From the NCBI GenBank assembly GCA_964483455.1, contig CAZACK010000007.1, positions 23,585 to 87,584 on the forward strand: a stretch of DNA of 64,000 nt, in the 5' to 3' direction. A program made the translations under genes and the position numbers. This DNA is from CAYZJD01 sp964483455. Its GTDB lineage: Bacteria; Acidobacteriota; Terriglobia; Bryobacterales; Bryobacteraceae. The notes beneath the pieces are model-generated. The model saw nothing but the letters and a program-made list of their open reading frames with translations. It was not told the origin of the DNA and did no database searches. Below, in pieces: positions 16,993 to 25,447 of the stretch; position 1 is the stretch's first letter; each line of letters starts with the position of its first letter.

Positions 16993-19140
16993 TCACCGTA
17001 TTTTGTGGCCGTAGATGCGGACTACGTTTTCCATCATCTTCAGGCCGGCATCGCCCTCGAGGGTGAGGATCGATTCCGGGTGGAACTGGACGGCCTCGAC
17101 GGGCAGCTCGCGGTGGCGGATGCCCATGATGACGCCGTCGTCGGATTCGGCGGTCACGACGAGGCAGCCGGGGAAGGTCTCGCGGCGGGCGAAGAGGGAA
17201 TGGTAGCGTCCGACCTTGATCCGCTCCGGCAGCCCTTCGAAGGCGCCCCTTCCGTCGTGAGTGACCGTCGAGGGCTTGCCGTGCATCGGGTAGCCGAGAA
17301 CGCCGAGCTCGCCGCCGAAAGCCTCGACGGCGCCCTGCAAGCCGAGGCAGACACCGAAGACGGGAACTCCGATCGCGGCGGCGTGGCAGACCAGGGCGGG
17401 CACGCCGAAGTCTTTCGGCCGGCCCGGCCCGGGCGAGATCAGGATGAGGTTGGGAGCTTCGTCCTGGATCAGGGACAGCGGCAAGCCGGCGCGGTAGGTG
17501 ACGACGGAGGCGCCGGTCTGCCGGGCGTAGTTGGCCAGGGTGTGGATGAAGCAATCGTCGTTGTCGACGAGCAGCATCTTGACGCCGTCGCCGGGGCGGG
17601 AGCGGACTTCGACGCGATGCGGGCGCGGGGGCGCGGGCTCGCGGAGCGCCCGGAAGAAGGCGGTCGCCTTCATGCGGGTTTCCTGCTCTTCTTTGGCGGG
17701 CTCGGAGTCGTAAAGCAAGGTAGCGCCGACGGGGTACTCGGCGCGGCCGTCGCGCAGGTGAATGGTGCGGATATGGATGCCGGTGTTGATGTCGCCGTTG
17801 AGCGAGATCAGGCCGATGGCGCCGGCGTACCAGCCGCGGGCGCTTTTTTCCAGGTTCTCGATTGCCTGGGCGGCGGCCTTTTTCGGCGCGCCGATCATCG
17901 TCACCGACCACATGTGCGTCAGGAACGCGTCGAGCGAGTCGAAGCCGGGCTGGAGGACCCCTTCGACGTGGTCGACGGTGTGGAACACTCCGGCATAGGA
18001 TTCGATCAGCCGGCGGCCGATGACCTTGACCGAGCCGGGCACGCAGACGCGCGACTTGTCGTTGCGGTCCACGTCGGTGCACATGGTCAGCTCGGATTCC
18101 TCTTTGGCGGAGCCGAGCAGGTCGCGGATGTTGTCGGCGTCGACGAGCGGGTCGCCTGTGCGCCGTGCGGTTCCCGAGATAGGGCAGGTTTCGACGCGGC
18201 TGCCTTCGACGCGCACGAACATCTCGGGGGAGCAGCCCACCAGTTGCTCGCCGCCGAACTGGAGGAGAAACTCGTAGGGGCTGGGGCTGACCTGCTGCAT
18301 CCGCTGGAACAGCTCGGAGGGCTTGCCGGAGTATGGGGCGGAGAACGTCTGGCGCAGCACAACCTCGTAGTAGTCGCCCTGCCGCATTCCCAGGCGGACG
18401 GTCTCGACCTTGGCCATGTACTCTTCCGGCGTGTGATCGCTCCTGATTTCGGCCGGCTCGCGGGGCGGCGTCGGCGCGATGGGCTCGCCGCTGCGTTCCA
18501 GGCCGAGGGTGGAGAGGCCGTCCTGCTCGAAGTCGTACTGATAGCGCTCGATGACTTCCCGCTTGCGGTCCATGAAGCAGATGTCGTCGCAAAGGAAGAG
18601 GTGCAGATCCTCCTGGCCGGTGCGAGGGAGCTTCCAGTCGATGGGATCGAACTGGAACAGCAGGTCGTAGCCGAAAGCGCCGACGAGGACGAGGCGGCTG
18701 TCGCGCCGGTGGCGGAATTCCTCGATGAGCGCGCGCAGGATGGTGAACGCCGACGGCTGCTTGCTGCGCTGCTCCTCGGGGAAGAGCTTCGGCAGCGGTT
18801 TCAGGCGGCCGCGGAGGGTGGCCCCGTGGACCTCGAGCGATTCCCAGTGGGGATGCGGCGCCAGGACGGGGTGGAGCATCCGGTTGAGGATTTCGCCCCG
18901 CGTGTTGAGCGGGCGGAACTCGACTTGCCGGCCGGTGGCCACGATTTCGAGCGGCGGGCGGAGGGAGGCGATGTCCCAGCGGGAGTAGCGGCCGGGGTAT
19001 TCGTAGCCGGAGGAGAGGTAGATGCCGCGGAAGCTGTCGAGTTCGCGCAGCAGAGGATCGAGCCCTCTTTTGTAAGGGAGGCGGGTGACGGTGCGGATCA
19101 CCTCGATCCCATTGCGGGACTGGTACCTCAACTGGCCCAT
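16993..19140 (-). CDS. trpEG: Fused anthranilate synthase (TrpE-TrpG)
   Basis: A single 715-aa chain carrying both subunits of anthranilate synthase, which makes anthranilate from chorismate and glutamine for tryptophan. Residues about 1-500 are the TrpE part (SSGYEYPGRYSRWDIAS, QLVGCSPEMFVRVEG, PISGTARRTGDP, DVDRNDKSRVC, MIGAPKKAAA). Residues about 520-715 are the glutamine amidotransferase with the catalytic Cys in FGVCLGLQGAVEA and the His/Glu pair in VQFHPESILTLEG. The start MGQLRYQSRNGIEVIRTV at 19140 fits family N-termini, but it lacks a clear Shine-Dalgarno, and an upstream TTG at 19275 cannot be excluded. hpnE follows by 28 bases. Confidence 0.92.
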   Translation of the reverse strand: MGQLRYQSRNGIEVIRTVTRLPYKRGLDPLLRELDSFRGIYLSSGYEYPGRYSRWDIASLRPPLEIVATGRQVEFRPLNTRGEILNRMLHPVLAPHPHWESLEVHGATLRGRLKPLPKLFPEEQRSKQPSAFTILRALIEEFRHRRDSRLVLVGAFGYDLLFQFDPIDWKLPRTGQEDLHLFLCDDICFMDRKREVIERYQYDFEQDGLSTLGLERSGEPIAPTPPREPAEIRSDHTPEEYMAKVETVRLGMRQGDYYEVVLRQTFSAPYSGKPSELFQRMQQVSPSPYEFLLQFGGEQLVGCSPEMFVRVEGSRVETCPISGTARRTGDPLVDADNIRDLLGSAKEESELTMCTDVDRNDKSRVCVPGSVKVIGRRLIESYAGVFHTVDHVEGVLQPGFDSLDAFLTHMWSVTMIGAPKKAAAQAIENLEKSARGWYAGAIGLISLNGDINTGIHIRTIHLRDGRAEYPVGATLLYDSEPAKEEQETRMKATAFFRALREPAPPRPHRVEVRSRPGDGVKMLLVDNDDCFIHTLANYARQTGASVVTYRAGLPLSLIQDEAPNLILISPGPGRPKDFGVPALVCHAAAIGVPVFGVCLGLQGAVEAFGGELGVLGYPMHGKPSTVTHDGRGAFEGLPERIKVGRYHSLFARRETFPGCLVVTAESDDGVIMGIRHRELPVEAVQFHPESILTLEGDAGLKMMENVVRIYGHKIR

Positions 19141-19285
19141 GATGTGCGCGGGGAACGGCTGATGATCATTCAGGATAGCACCTTGGGGGCGCGGGGCCGG
19201 GCCGCGGAGGATGTCGGCGGCAGCGAAGAGGTGGCGTTCTGGGGCAGGGTCAGGCGTGGCATCGATCGCAGTCAAGGCTGAGATG

Positions 19286-19307
19286 AGGACAGCCCTCGGG
19301 CTGTCCT
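19286..19307 (-). terminator. Hairpin downstream of rnj
   Basis: AGGACAGCCC and GGGCTGTCCT are perfect 10-base complements around a 2-base centre, 68 bases past the RNase J stop codon and upstream of trpEG. It is strong enough to stop or pause transcription, but no T-run follows on the minus strand, so classical termination is uncertain. It could also be part of the trpEG leader. Confidence 0.4.
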
Positions 19308-19374
19308 ATCCCACCTTGTTTCAGGCCCCCGCTCAGGTCCGGGTATCATGTAAGTGATGCCGGTGACCCCGACG

Positions 19375-21048
19375 TCACACCTCCAGAATCACCGGCATGA
19401 TCAGCGGGCGGCGGGCGGTTTGCTTGGTTAGGAACCGGCGCAAGTCGGTGCGGATCTTTTCTTTCATGACCCCCCAATCCGTGCGCTCTTCGGCGCTGGA
19501 GGTTTCCAGCGTCCTGGCGACGATGAGGCGGGCTTCGGCTAGGATGTCGGCGCCGCCGTCGCCGGCGGCGGCGAAGCCCCGGCTGACAATCTCCGGGAGG
19601 CTCTCGCTCTTGCCGGTGTGCTTGTTGATGGCGATGATCGGCAGCACGAAGCCGTCCTCGGAGAGGTGGCGGCGGTCGCGGATCACCATGTCCTCGACCA
19701 CTTCGTCGAGAGTGCCGCTGTCGATGCAGACGCGGCCGACGGTGATCCGCTCGGCCTTGCGGGCGCCGTGGGCGTCGATCTCCAGGGTCTCGCCCGTTTC
19801 CAGGACGAACGTGTCCTCCAGGCCGGCGGAGCGGAGGTGCGAGGCAAGCGAGGCGTGCCTGGCGAGCTGGCGGTACTCGCCGTGAATCGGCACAAAGTAC
19901 TTCGGACGGACCAGGTTGAGGACAAGCTTCAGCTCCTCGCTGCTGCCGTGCCCGGAGACGTGGACCGGCGGGTTCATCGAGCCGTAGATCACGTCGGCGC
20001 CACGGCGGGCGACGTGGTTGATCATGCGGTAGATCGCCTTTTCATTGCCGGGGATGATGCGAGCGCTCAGCACGACGGTGTCGCCTTGCTCGATGGAAAG
20101 GTGCTTGTGATTGTCCACGGCGACCCGGGACATCGAAGACATCGGTTCGCCCTGCGTGCCGGAGATGAGGACGGCGACCTTGCCGGGGGCGGCCGACATG
20201 ATGTCCTGGGGACGCAGCAGGAGGCCGTCGGGAACGTGGAGGAGGCCGAGGGAGTGCGCGATCTCGGTGACGGACTGCATGCTGCGGCCGAGGAAGGCCA
20301 CCTTGCGGCCGAACTCGGCGGCCAGGTCGATGATTTGCTGGAGGCGGTGGATCGACGAGGAGAAGCAAGCGATGATCAGCCGCCGGTCCGCGCGGTGGAA
20401 GATGTCCTCGAAGCGCGGCCGGACCGCCCGCTCGCTTTCGGTGTAACCGGGACGATCGACGTTGGTGGAATCGGAGAGAAGGAGAAGCACGCCGCGCTTG
20501 CCGTACTCCGCCAGGGTGTGCAGGTCGAACAGGATGTTGTCGGTGGGCGTGGGATCGACCTTGAAGTCGCCGGTGTGGATGACGACGCCGGCGGGGGTGG
20601 TGATGGCCAGCGCGACGCAGCTCACGATGGAGTGCGTGACGTGGATGAACTCGATGCGGAACGGGCCAATCTCCAGTTTCTCGCCGGGGCGGACGGTGTT
20701 CAGCCTGGCTTGCTTGGCGAGTTCGTGTTCCTCGAGACGCCGCTCGACGAGCGCGAGCGTGAAGGCGGTGCCGTAGACGGGGATGTTCAGCTCGGACAGG
20801 AGAAACGGGACGGCGCCGATGTGGTCCTCGTGGCCGTGGGTGAGCAGCAGCGCGCGAACGCGCTCGCGATTTTCCTCAAGATAGGTGAAGTCGGGCGTGA
20901 CGATGTCCACTCCGAGGAGTTCATCTTCGGGGAACATCATGCCGGCGTCGATGACGATGATGTCGTCGCCGTAGCGGAGGCCCAGCGAGTTCATGCCGAA
21001 CTCGCCGAGCCCTCCGAGGGGGATGACCTGGAGCCTGGAGTCGGCCAT
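19375..21048 (-). CDS. rnj: Ribonuclease J
   Basis: A 557-aa metallo-beta-lactamase/beta-CASP RNase, which in many bacteria lacking RNase E does 5' end maturation and decay of RNA. The N-terminus IPLGGLGEFGMNSLGLRYGD is typical. The zinc motif is LLTHGHEDHIGAVPFLL; further metal ligands lie in THSIVSC and HTGDFKVDP. The beta-CASP part includes ISGTQGEPMSSMSRVA and GHGSSEELK, and the C-terminal motif IHGEYRQLARHA is present. Length matches the family (about 550-560 aa), and it is cytoplasmic. It appears to be monocistronic with its own promoter beyond 21048. Confidence 0.95.
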   Translation of the reverse strand: MADSRLQVIPLGGLGEFGMNSLGLRYGDDIIVIDAGMMFPEDELLGVDIVTPDFTYLEENRERVRALLLTHGHEDHIGAVPFLLSELNIPVYGTAFTLALVERRLEEHELAKQARLNTVRPGEKLEIGPFRIEFIHVTHSIVSCVALAITTPAGVVIHTGDFKVDPTPTDNILFDLHTLAEYGKRGVLLLLSDSTNVDRPGYTESERAVRPRFEDIFHRADRRLIIACFSSSIHRLQQIIDLAAEFGRKVAFLGRSMQSVTEIAHSLGLLHVPDGLLLRPQDIMSAAPGKVAVLISGTQGEPMSSMSRVAVDNHKHLSIEQGDTVVLSARIIPGNEKAIYRMINHVARRGADVIYGSMNPPVHVSGHGSSEELKLVLNLVRPKYFVPIHGEYRQLARHASLASHLRSAGLEDTFVLETGETLEIDAHGARKAERITVGRVCIDSGTLDEVVEDMVIRDRRHLSEDGFVLPIIAINKHTGKSESLPEIVSRGFAAAGDGGADILAEARLIVARTLETSSAEERTDWGVMKEKIRTDLRRFLTKQTARRPLIMPVILEV

Positions 21049-21532
21049 AAGAGTAACAGGGTAGCACAGAAGGGGTGGCGCCGGAAGGCGGCGTTCATCC
21101 TAAGCTATTGTTAAACCAAGACTTACGGTTTCGGTGCGAGATTGGACCAAGAAACAGCAATGCTCACCTTTCGGGAGGTGAGCATTGTCATGTCCCTGCC
21201 ACCGGCAGGGCGATGTTCAATGGGAGAATCAAGCTCGACGGAAACGCAACCGTCAGAACTTGTTTGTGATTTCGATCCTATTTCCTGGGGGGGCGCAAGT
21301 CAAGCAAAAAGGGCGGGAAATTTTCGTGCCTTTTAATCCGCTCGTGGCAAACGATTTAGACGAGCCGGACCGAGCGGGGCGCCTGTGGAAAACTGGCCGG
21401 CGGCGCCCTTCGGGAGGGGGAAAATCCGCTCTAACATTAAGAAAAAGAAAGGGTTGTTTGTGTGCCATGGCCGTTTCCGGACGGCCGGGCGGCGGTTTGC
21501 GCCCGGGCTCGCGCCGCTGTACTCTACTCAAC
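21049..21532. other. Intergenic region with a 12-bp stem-loop at 21158-21187
   Basis: 484 bases between the divergent rnj and DUF1080 genes. CAATGCTCACCT at 21158-21169 pairs perfectly with AGGTGAGCATTG at 21176-21187 around a TTCGGG loop. No T-run follows, so it is not an obvious terminator; it could be an operator or a structured leader. The surrounding open frames do not resemble proteins. Both promoters should lie here, but none can be assigned. Confidence 0.55.
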
Positions 21533-22405
21533 ATGAGCACCGCATTCAGGCACAGACTCTTGGCGCGCGTTCTGGCGGCAGTCGCGCTCACCGGCTCGGG
21601 AGTATTCGCGGAGAACAAGCCCGACGAGAAAGAATGGATCCAGTTGTTCAACGGCAAGAACCTCGATGGCTGGGCGATCAAGATCGCGGGCTACGATTTG
21701 AACGAGAACTTCGGCAACACGGTGCGCGTGGAGAACGGAGTCTTGAAAGTCGCCTACGACCAGTACGACGAGTTCAAGTCGAGATTCGGACACATCTTCT
21801 ATCGCGAGAAGTTCTCGCACTACGTGGTTGCGGTGGAGTACCGGTTCACCGGCGAGCAGGCGCGGAACGCTCCGAAGTGGGCGCTGCGCAACAGCGGGGT
21901 GATGGTGCACTCGCAGTCGCCGGAGAGCATGCGCAAGGATCAGGATTTCCCGATTTGCATCGAGGTGCAGTTGCTGGGCGGGCTGGGATCGGACGAGCGG
22001 TCGACGGCGAACCTGTGCACACCGGGCACGAACGTGGTGAGGAACGGCGAGCTGTTCACGACGCACTGCGTGAACTCCACTTCGAAGACCTACCATGGCG
22101 ACCAGTGGGTGCGGGTGGAGGTGGAGGTGCTCGGCGATCAGTCGATCAAGCACATGGTCGAGGGGCAGACGGTGCTTTCGTACGAGAAGCCGCAGATCGG
22201 CGGCGGGGCGGTGAGCAACTTCGACCCGGCGGTGAAGAAGGACGGGATGCTGTTGAGCGAAGGCTATATCGCGCTCCAGGCGGAGAGCCATCCGGTCGAA
22301 TTTCGGAAGGTGGAGCTGCTGAACCTGGCTGGTTGCATGGACCGGAAGGCGAAGAATTACAAGTCGTACTTCGTGAAATCGGATGAGACGAAGTGCCGGC
22401 ACTAG
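21533..22405 (+). CDS. DUF1080 (3-keto-disaccharide hydrolase-type) exported protein
   Basis: A 290-aa protein with a signal peptide (RLLARVLAAVALTGSGVFA) and a concanavalin-like jelly-roll DUF1080 domain: WIQLFNGKNLDGWAIKIAG, NTVRVENGVLKVAYD, WALRNSGVMVHSQSPES, and CIEVQLLGG. Some family members are lyases or hydrolases that cleave 3-keto-glycosides after a Gfo/Idh/MocA-type enzyme has oxidised C3. The C-terminus ends with two cysteine-containing segments (GCMDRKAKNYKSYFVKSDET) after the barrel. The GH4 glycosidase starts 114 bases downstream on the same strand with an A-rich repeat between them. Action in the periplasm is inferred. Confidence 0.88.
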   Translation: MSTAFRHRLLARVLAAVALTGSGVFAENKPDEKEWIQLFNGKNLDGWAIKIAGYDLNENFGNTVRVENGVLKVAYDQYDEFKSRFGHIFYREKFSHYVVAVEYRFTGEQARNAPKWALRNSGVMVHSQSPESMRKDQDFPICIEVQLLGGLGSDERSTANLCTPGTNVVRNGELFTTHCVNSTSKTYHGDQWVRVEVEVLGDQSIKHMVEGQTVLSYEKPQIGGGAVSNFDPAVKKDGMLLSEGYIALQAESHPVEFRKVELLNLAGCMDRKAKNYKSYFVKSDETKCRH

Positions 22406-22410
22406 CGGGA

Positions 22411-22451
22411 AAAAGCGAAATCAAAAAATCGAGAATCAAAAAGCAAGAATG
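22411..22451. repeat. A-rich dispersed intergenic element, copy 3
   Basis: AAAAGCGAAATCAAAAAATC, then GAGAATCAAAAAGCAAGAAT, followed by GCCGGC. It is a looser relative of the copies at 3956 and 13660. It lies just after the DUF1080 stop codon. Confidence 0.5.
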
Positions 22452-22519
22452 GTTGCCGGCGTGGTGGAAGGCGGGAGCGGGTGAAGGAGAAGGGCAAACA
22501 TGTTGGGCGAGGTGGGATG

Positions 22520-23965
22520 ATGAGCACGAAAATCGCGATGATCGGGGCGGGCAGCATTGTCTTCTGCAAGACGCTAATGAGCGACATCATGGCGACGCCG
22601 GAGCTGGCGGGGAGCGAGTTCGCGCTGATGAGCCCCACCGAAGAGAAGCTGCGGCGTATGGAGGCGTTCGGGCGGCGGATGCTCAAGGACAACGGCCTGC
22701 CGGGCAGCGTGTGGGCGACACTCGACCGGCGGGAGGCGATCCGCGACGCCGATTTCGTGGTGGTGATGATCCAGGTCGGCGGCGTGGACGCCTTCGAGCT
22801 GGACTACAAGATCCCGCTGAAGTACGGCGTCGACCAGTGCATCGCGGACTCGCTCGGGCCCGGCGGGGTCTTTCGCGGACTTCGGGCGATCCCGGTGCTG
22901 GTGGACATCGCGCGGGACATGGAAGCGCTGGCCAAGCCCGGCGCGATCATGCTCCAGTACGCCAACCCGATGGCGGCGAACTGCCTGGCGCTCGGCAAAG
23001 CGACCGGGGTCTCGTTCGTCGGCTTGTGCCACGGGGTGCAGACGACCCTCGACCTGATCTCGCGGTACTGCGGCGTGCCGAAGGAGGAAATCAGCTACAC
23101 GTGCGGCGGCATCAACCACATGGACTGGTTCCTGACGCTGGAGCACAAGGGCCGCGACCTGTACCCGGTGTTGCGCGAGGTGTTCGAGAAGCCGGAGTAT
23201 TACAAGAACGAGAAGGTCCGCGGCGAAGTGTTCCGGCACTTCGGCTACTTCATGACGGAGAGCACCGGGCACCTGAGCGAGTACGTGCCGTGGTTCCGGA
23301 AGAACAGGCAGGCGCTCGAGATGTACTGCGACGAGCCGAGCTTCGGCGGCGAGAGCGGGGCCTACTATTCGTGGTGCCGGACGATCGCGGACAAGTACGC
23401 CGAGCAGGACCCCCTGGCGTTCGAGTCGTCGAGGATCGACCGGCGCAGCGTGGAGTACTGCTCCTACATCGTGGAGGCGGTGGCAACCGGCAGGCCGTTC
23501 CGCTTCATGGGGAACGTGCGCAACGACGGCTACATCACGAACCTGCCGCGGGGGTGCTGCGTCGAGGTGCCGACGTTCGCCGACGACACCGGCTTGCATC
23601 CGACGTTCGTCGGGGAACTGCCGCCGCAGTGCGCCGCGCTGTGCACGACGAACATCAATGTGCAGATGCTGGCGGCGGAGGCGGCGCTGCACTCCGATAC
23701 GGAACGGCTGGTGCAGGCGGTGGCGATGGATCCGCTGGCGAGCGCGGTTTGTACGCTCCGGCAGATCCGCGAGATGTGCGCGGAGATGCTGGAGTCGCAG
23801 CGCCGGTGGCTGCCGGGCTTCGAGGGCAAGACGATCGCGCCCAAGCCGGCGATCGCGATTCCGGCGGATTGTGTGCCCGTGGATGTGCCGCTCGATCCGG
23901 CGCTGGCGATCGGCAAGCGGTTCGGGACGCTGATCGAGCAGGGGGCGGAGACGGCGGCCGTGTGA
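22520..23965 (+). CDS. Glycoside hydrolase family 4 (alpha-galactosidase/glucosidase type)
   Basis: A 481-aa cytoplasmic glycosidase using NAD+ and a divalent metal. GH4 enzymes oxidise the C3 hydroxyl, eliminate the aglycone and then reduce the product. The N-terminal dinucleotide fold is KIAMIGAGSIVFCKTLMSDI. The metal-binding cysteine lies in VGLCHGVQTTLDL and the metal histidine in CGGINHMDWFLTL. The SLGPGGVFRGLRAIPV segment is typical of the MelA-like branch, but whether it acts on galactosides, glucosides or glucuronides cannot be decided. The second of two adjacent ATGs was preferred because GAGGTGGG is then 7 bases upstream. No signal peptide is present. Confidence 0.92.
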   Translation: MSTKIAMIGAGSIVFCKTLMSDIMATPELAGSEFALMSPTEEKLRRMEAFGRRMLKDNGLPGSVWATLDRREAIRDADFVVVMIQVGGVDAFELDYKIPLKYGVDQCIADSLGPGGVFRGLRAIPVLVDIARDMEALAKPGAIMLQYANPMAANCLALGKATGVSFVGLCHGVQTTLDLISRYCGVPKEEISYTCGGINHMDWFLTLEHKGRDLYPVLREVFEKPEYYKNEKVRGEVFRHFGYFMTESTGHLSEYVPWFRKNRQALEMYCDEPSFGGESGAYYSWCRTIADKYAEQDPLAFESSRIDRRSVEYCSYIVEAVATGRPFRFMGNVRNDGYITNLPRGCCVEVPTFADDTGLHPTFVGELPPQCAALCTTNINVQMLAAEAALHSDTERLVQAVAMDPLASAVCTLRQIREMCAEMLESQRRWLPGFEGKTIAPKPAIAIPADCVPVDVPLDPALAIGKRFGTLIEQGAETAAV

Positions 23966-24002
23966 CGGCGAGGCGGGCCTTGTCTTGGGAAAGGCAAAGA
24001 TG

Positions 24003-24027
24003 GAGCCGGCGGGCGACGGGCCGGCTC
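24003..24027 (+). terminator. GC-rich hairpin after the GH4 gene
   Basis: GAGCCGGC at 24003-24010 pairs with GCCGGCTC at 24020-24027 over a 9-base loop. It starts 38 bases after the GH4 stop and lies before the dodecin ribosome site. There is no T-run, so attenuation or processing is as likely as termination. Confidence 0.35.
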
Positions 24028-24063
24028 TGATATACTCCGTGGTTTCCCCCTGGGAGGTGCAGG

Positions 24064-24264
24064 ATGGCTCAGAAAGTGATCGAAGTGGTGGGTGTTTCCG
24101 CGGAGAATTTCGGGAAGGCGGCCGAGAACGCTGTGCAGGAGGCCGCGCGGACGGTTCGCAACATCAAGTGGGCCCACGTCGAAAGCTTCGATTTACTGCT
24201 CTCCGGCGACAAGGTGATCCAATATCGCGCCACCACCAAGATTTACTTTGACGTGGAACGGTGA
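24064..24264 (+). CDS. Dodecin
   Basis: A 66-aa flavin-storage protein. The sequence (KVIEVVGVSAENFGKAAENA, then RNIKWAHVESFDLLLSGDKV, ending KIYFDVER) matches dodecins end to end, including the conserved Trp in the flavin-stacking strand. Dodecins form hollow 12-mers that bind FMN, FAD or lumichrome and buffer free flavin in the cytoplasm. GGAGGTGCAGG precedes the ATG. It is the last intact gene before the pseudogene cluster. Confidence 0.95.
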   Translation: MAQKVIEVVGVSAENFGKAAENAVQEAARTVRNIKWAHVESFDLLLSGDKVIQYRATTKIYFDVER

Positions 24265-24276
24265 TACTTTCTCTGC

Positions 24277-24733
24277 TCACTCCCAGGCGGGCGCCAGCGC
24301 GCCTTGCTCGTCTTTCCAATTCGGCATCCAGGCCAGGGCCACCAGCCGCACGCTAGCAAGGATACTTGAAATCTTGAGGAGGCGAGCTTTCAGCGCTCAG
24401 CTCTTGCCGGCCAGCGGGGAGCACACGCCTTGGCCCGCTTCGGTTTCGCCCGCGCACCATGATCCTGGCTGGCAGCGATCGACGCTTCTTTCGCCGGGCA
24501 CCCCCCAGGCTTGGTGGCTGACCGCTGAGTGCTGACGGCTGAAAGCGTCCTCGTCTCAGGTAATGGTTACACGGGCGGCGAAATCTCGGCCTCCTCTTCG
24601 CGAACCCACGGGGCGAAGTCCTCGGCCCGAGGCTCGGGGAAAGTGAGCAGCAGGTTGCCGAGGTCGCGACCCCTGTTTGGCGGTCGTACGGTCGCCCGAG
24701 GCAGAAGGCTCCGAGCTTCTCGAAGTCAGCCAT
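24277..24733 (-). pseudogene. HerA-like ATPase remnant (N-terminal and C-terminal scraps)
   Basis: From 24733 the minus strand reads MADFEKLGAFCLGRPYDRQT. It then jumps, in another frame, to GRDLGNLLLTFPEPRAEDFA and PWVREEEAEISPPV with a stop at 24567. Intact relatives (HerA/DUF853-type ATPases) have the Walker A region GMTGSGKTGLC between these two blocks; here it is deleted. A second scrap, 24354-24277, reads LVALAWMPNWKDEQGAL and APAWE-stop, which resembles the C-terminal tail of the same family. The gene is therefore broken at least twice. The family call relies on memory of the motif order. Confidence 0.7.
24386..24546. repeat. Imperfect inverted repeat of GCTGA-rich words
   Basis: GCTTTCAGCGCTCAGC at 24386-24401 is partly complementary to the GCTGACCGCTGAGTGCTGAC / GGCTGAAAGC tract at 24517-24546. 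Runs of GCTGA/TCAGC words are common acidobacterial intergenic fillers. This pair sits inside the broken ATPase gene, between its two scraps. Confidence 0.5.
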
Positions 24734-24892
24734 ACAGTTCAGCATGAGTTCGGGGGCAGGGCGGCGCAATGACGCGGGGCAGGGCCTTGGGTGCTTGCTG
24801 CCCGGCTCTTCCGTGATGGCCGGCTTGGCTCGCCGAGGCCGCGCCGGCGCCGGGTTCGACGGGCGCGGTCTGTTCCTCGGGCTCGGGCGTGA

Positions 24893-25447
24893 CACGTATT
24901 GAACGATCAGCGAAATGCGGCGATTGGAGGAATCCTCGGGGGCTCCCGGCTTCCGGAGCCGCTGATCGGCGAAGCCCCGGACCTGAGTCACCTGGTCGCC
25001 CCGCAGGCCGCTGTCGTGCATCAACCGTCTGGCGGCGTTGGCGCGGTCCGCCGACAGCTCCCAGTTCCCGTAATCCCCCTTGCCGGCAGACAGCTTGGAG
25101 TCGGTGTGGCCCTCGATAGAAACCCGGTTGGGAAGCTTGGCCAATTCCTGCGCCAGCATGACCAGCATTTCCTTCCCGCTCGGGCTCGGCTCGGAGCTGC
25201 CGGAGTTGAAGAAGGTCCCGACATCGGACTCGAGCTCCTGGAAGGACGGCCGCACATGGCCTGGAATGGCCCGGCGGCCGGACTCGACCGCCAGGATCGG
25301 CGAGATGCCCTTGAGAAACGCCACGATGACCACGCGAAGCACGTGATAATAGGCGTGCTCCTCTTCGGCGGCCTTGGACATGTTGGCCGCTGGCGGCCCC
25401 ACCAGGCCGTAGCACAACAGGATTCCGAGGAAGGCGCCGACCAGTGG
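24893..25447 (-). pseudogene. Fused motA 3' end / motB OmpA domain remnant
   Basis: Residues from 25447 read PLVGAFLGILLCYGLVGPPA, then HAYYHVLRVVIVAFLKGISP and RRAIPGHVRPSFQELE: the C-terminal third of a flagellar stator MotA. Directly after this, in the same frame, comes SSEPSPSGKEMLVMLAQELA, then VSIEGHTDSKL, NWELSADRANAARRLM and ADQRLRKPGAP..SNRRI, the peptidoglycan-binding OmpA domain of MotB. The MotA membrane start and the MotB N-terminus are missing, so a deletion has joined the two genes. There is no start codon with a ribosome site, and the frame continues past the MotB end into unrelated sequence. No other flagellar gene is in this window. Confidence 0.8.

Noticed and set aside
19141..19374. 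Tryptophan attenuator leader ahead of trpEG
   Set aside because: A strong hairpin exists, but I found no short frame with clustered Trp codons and no terminator T-run.
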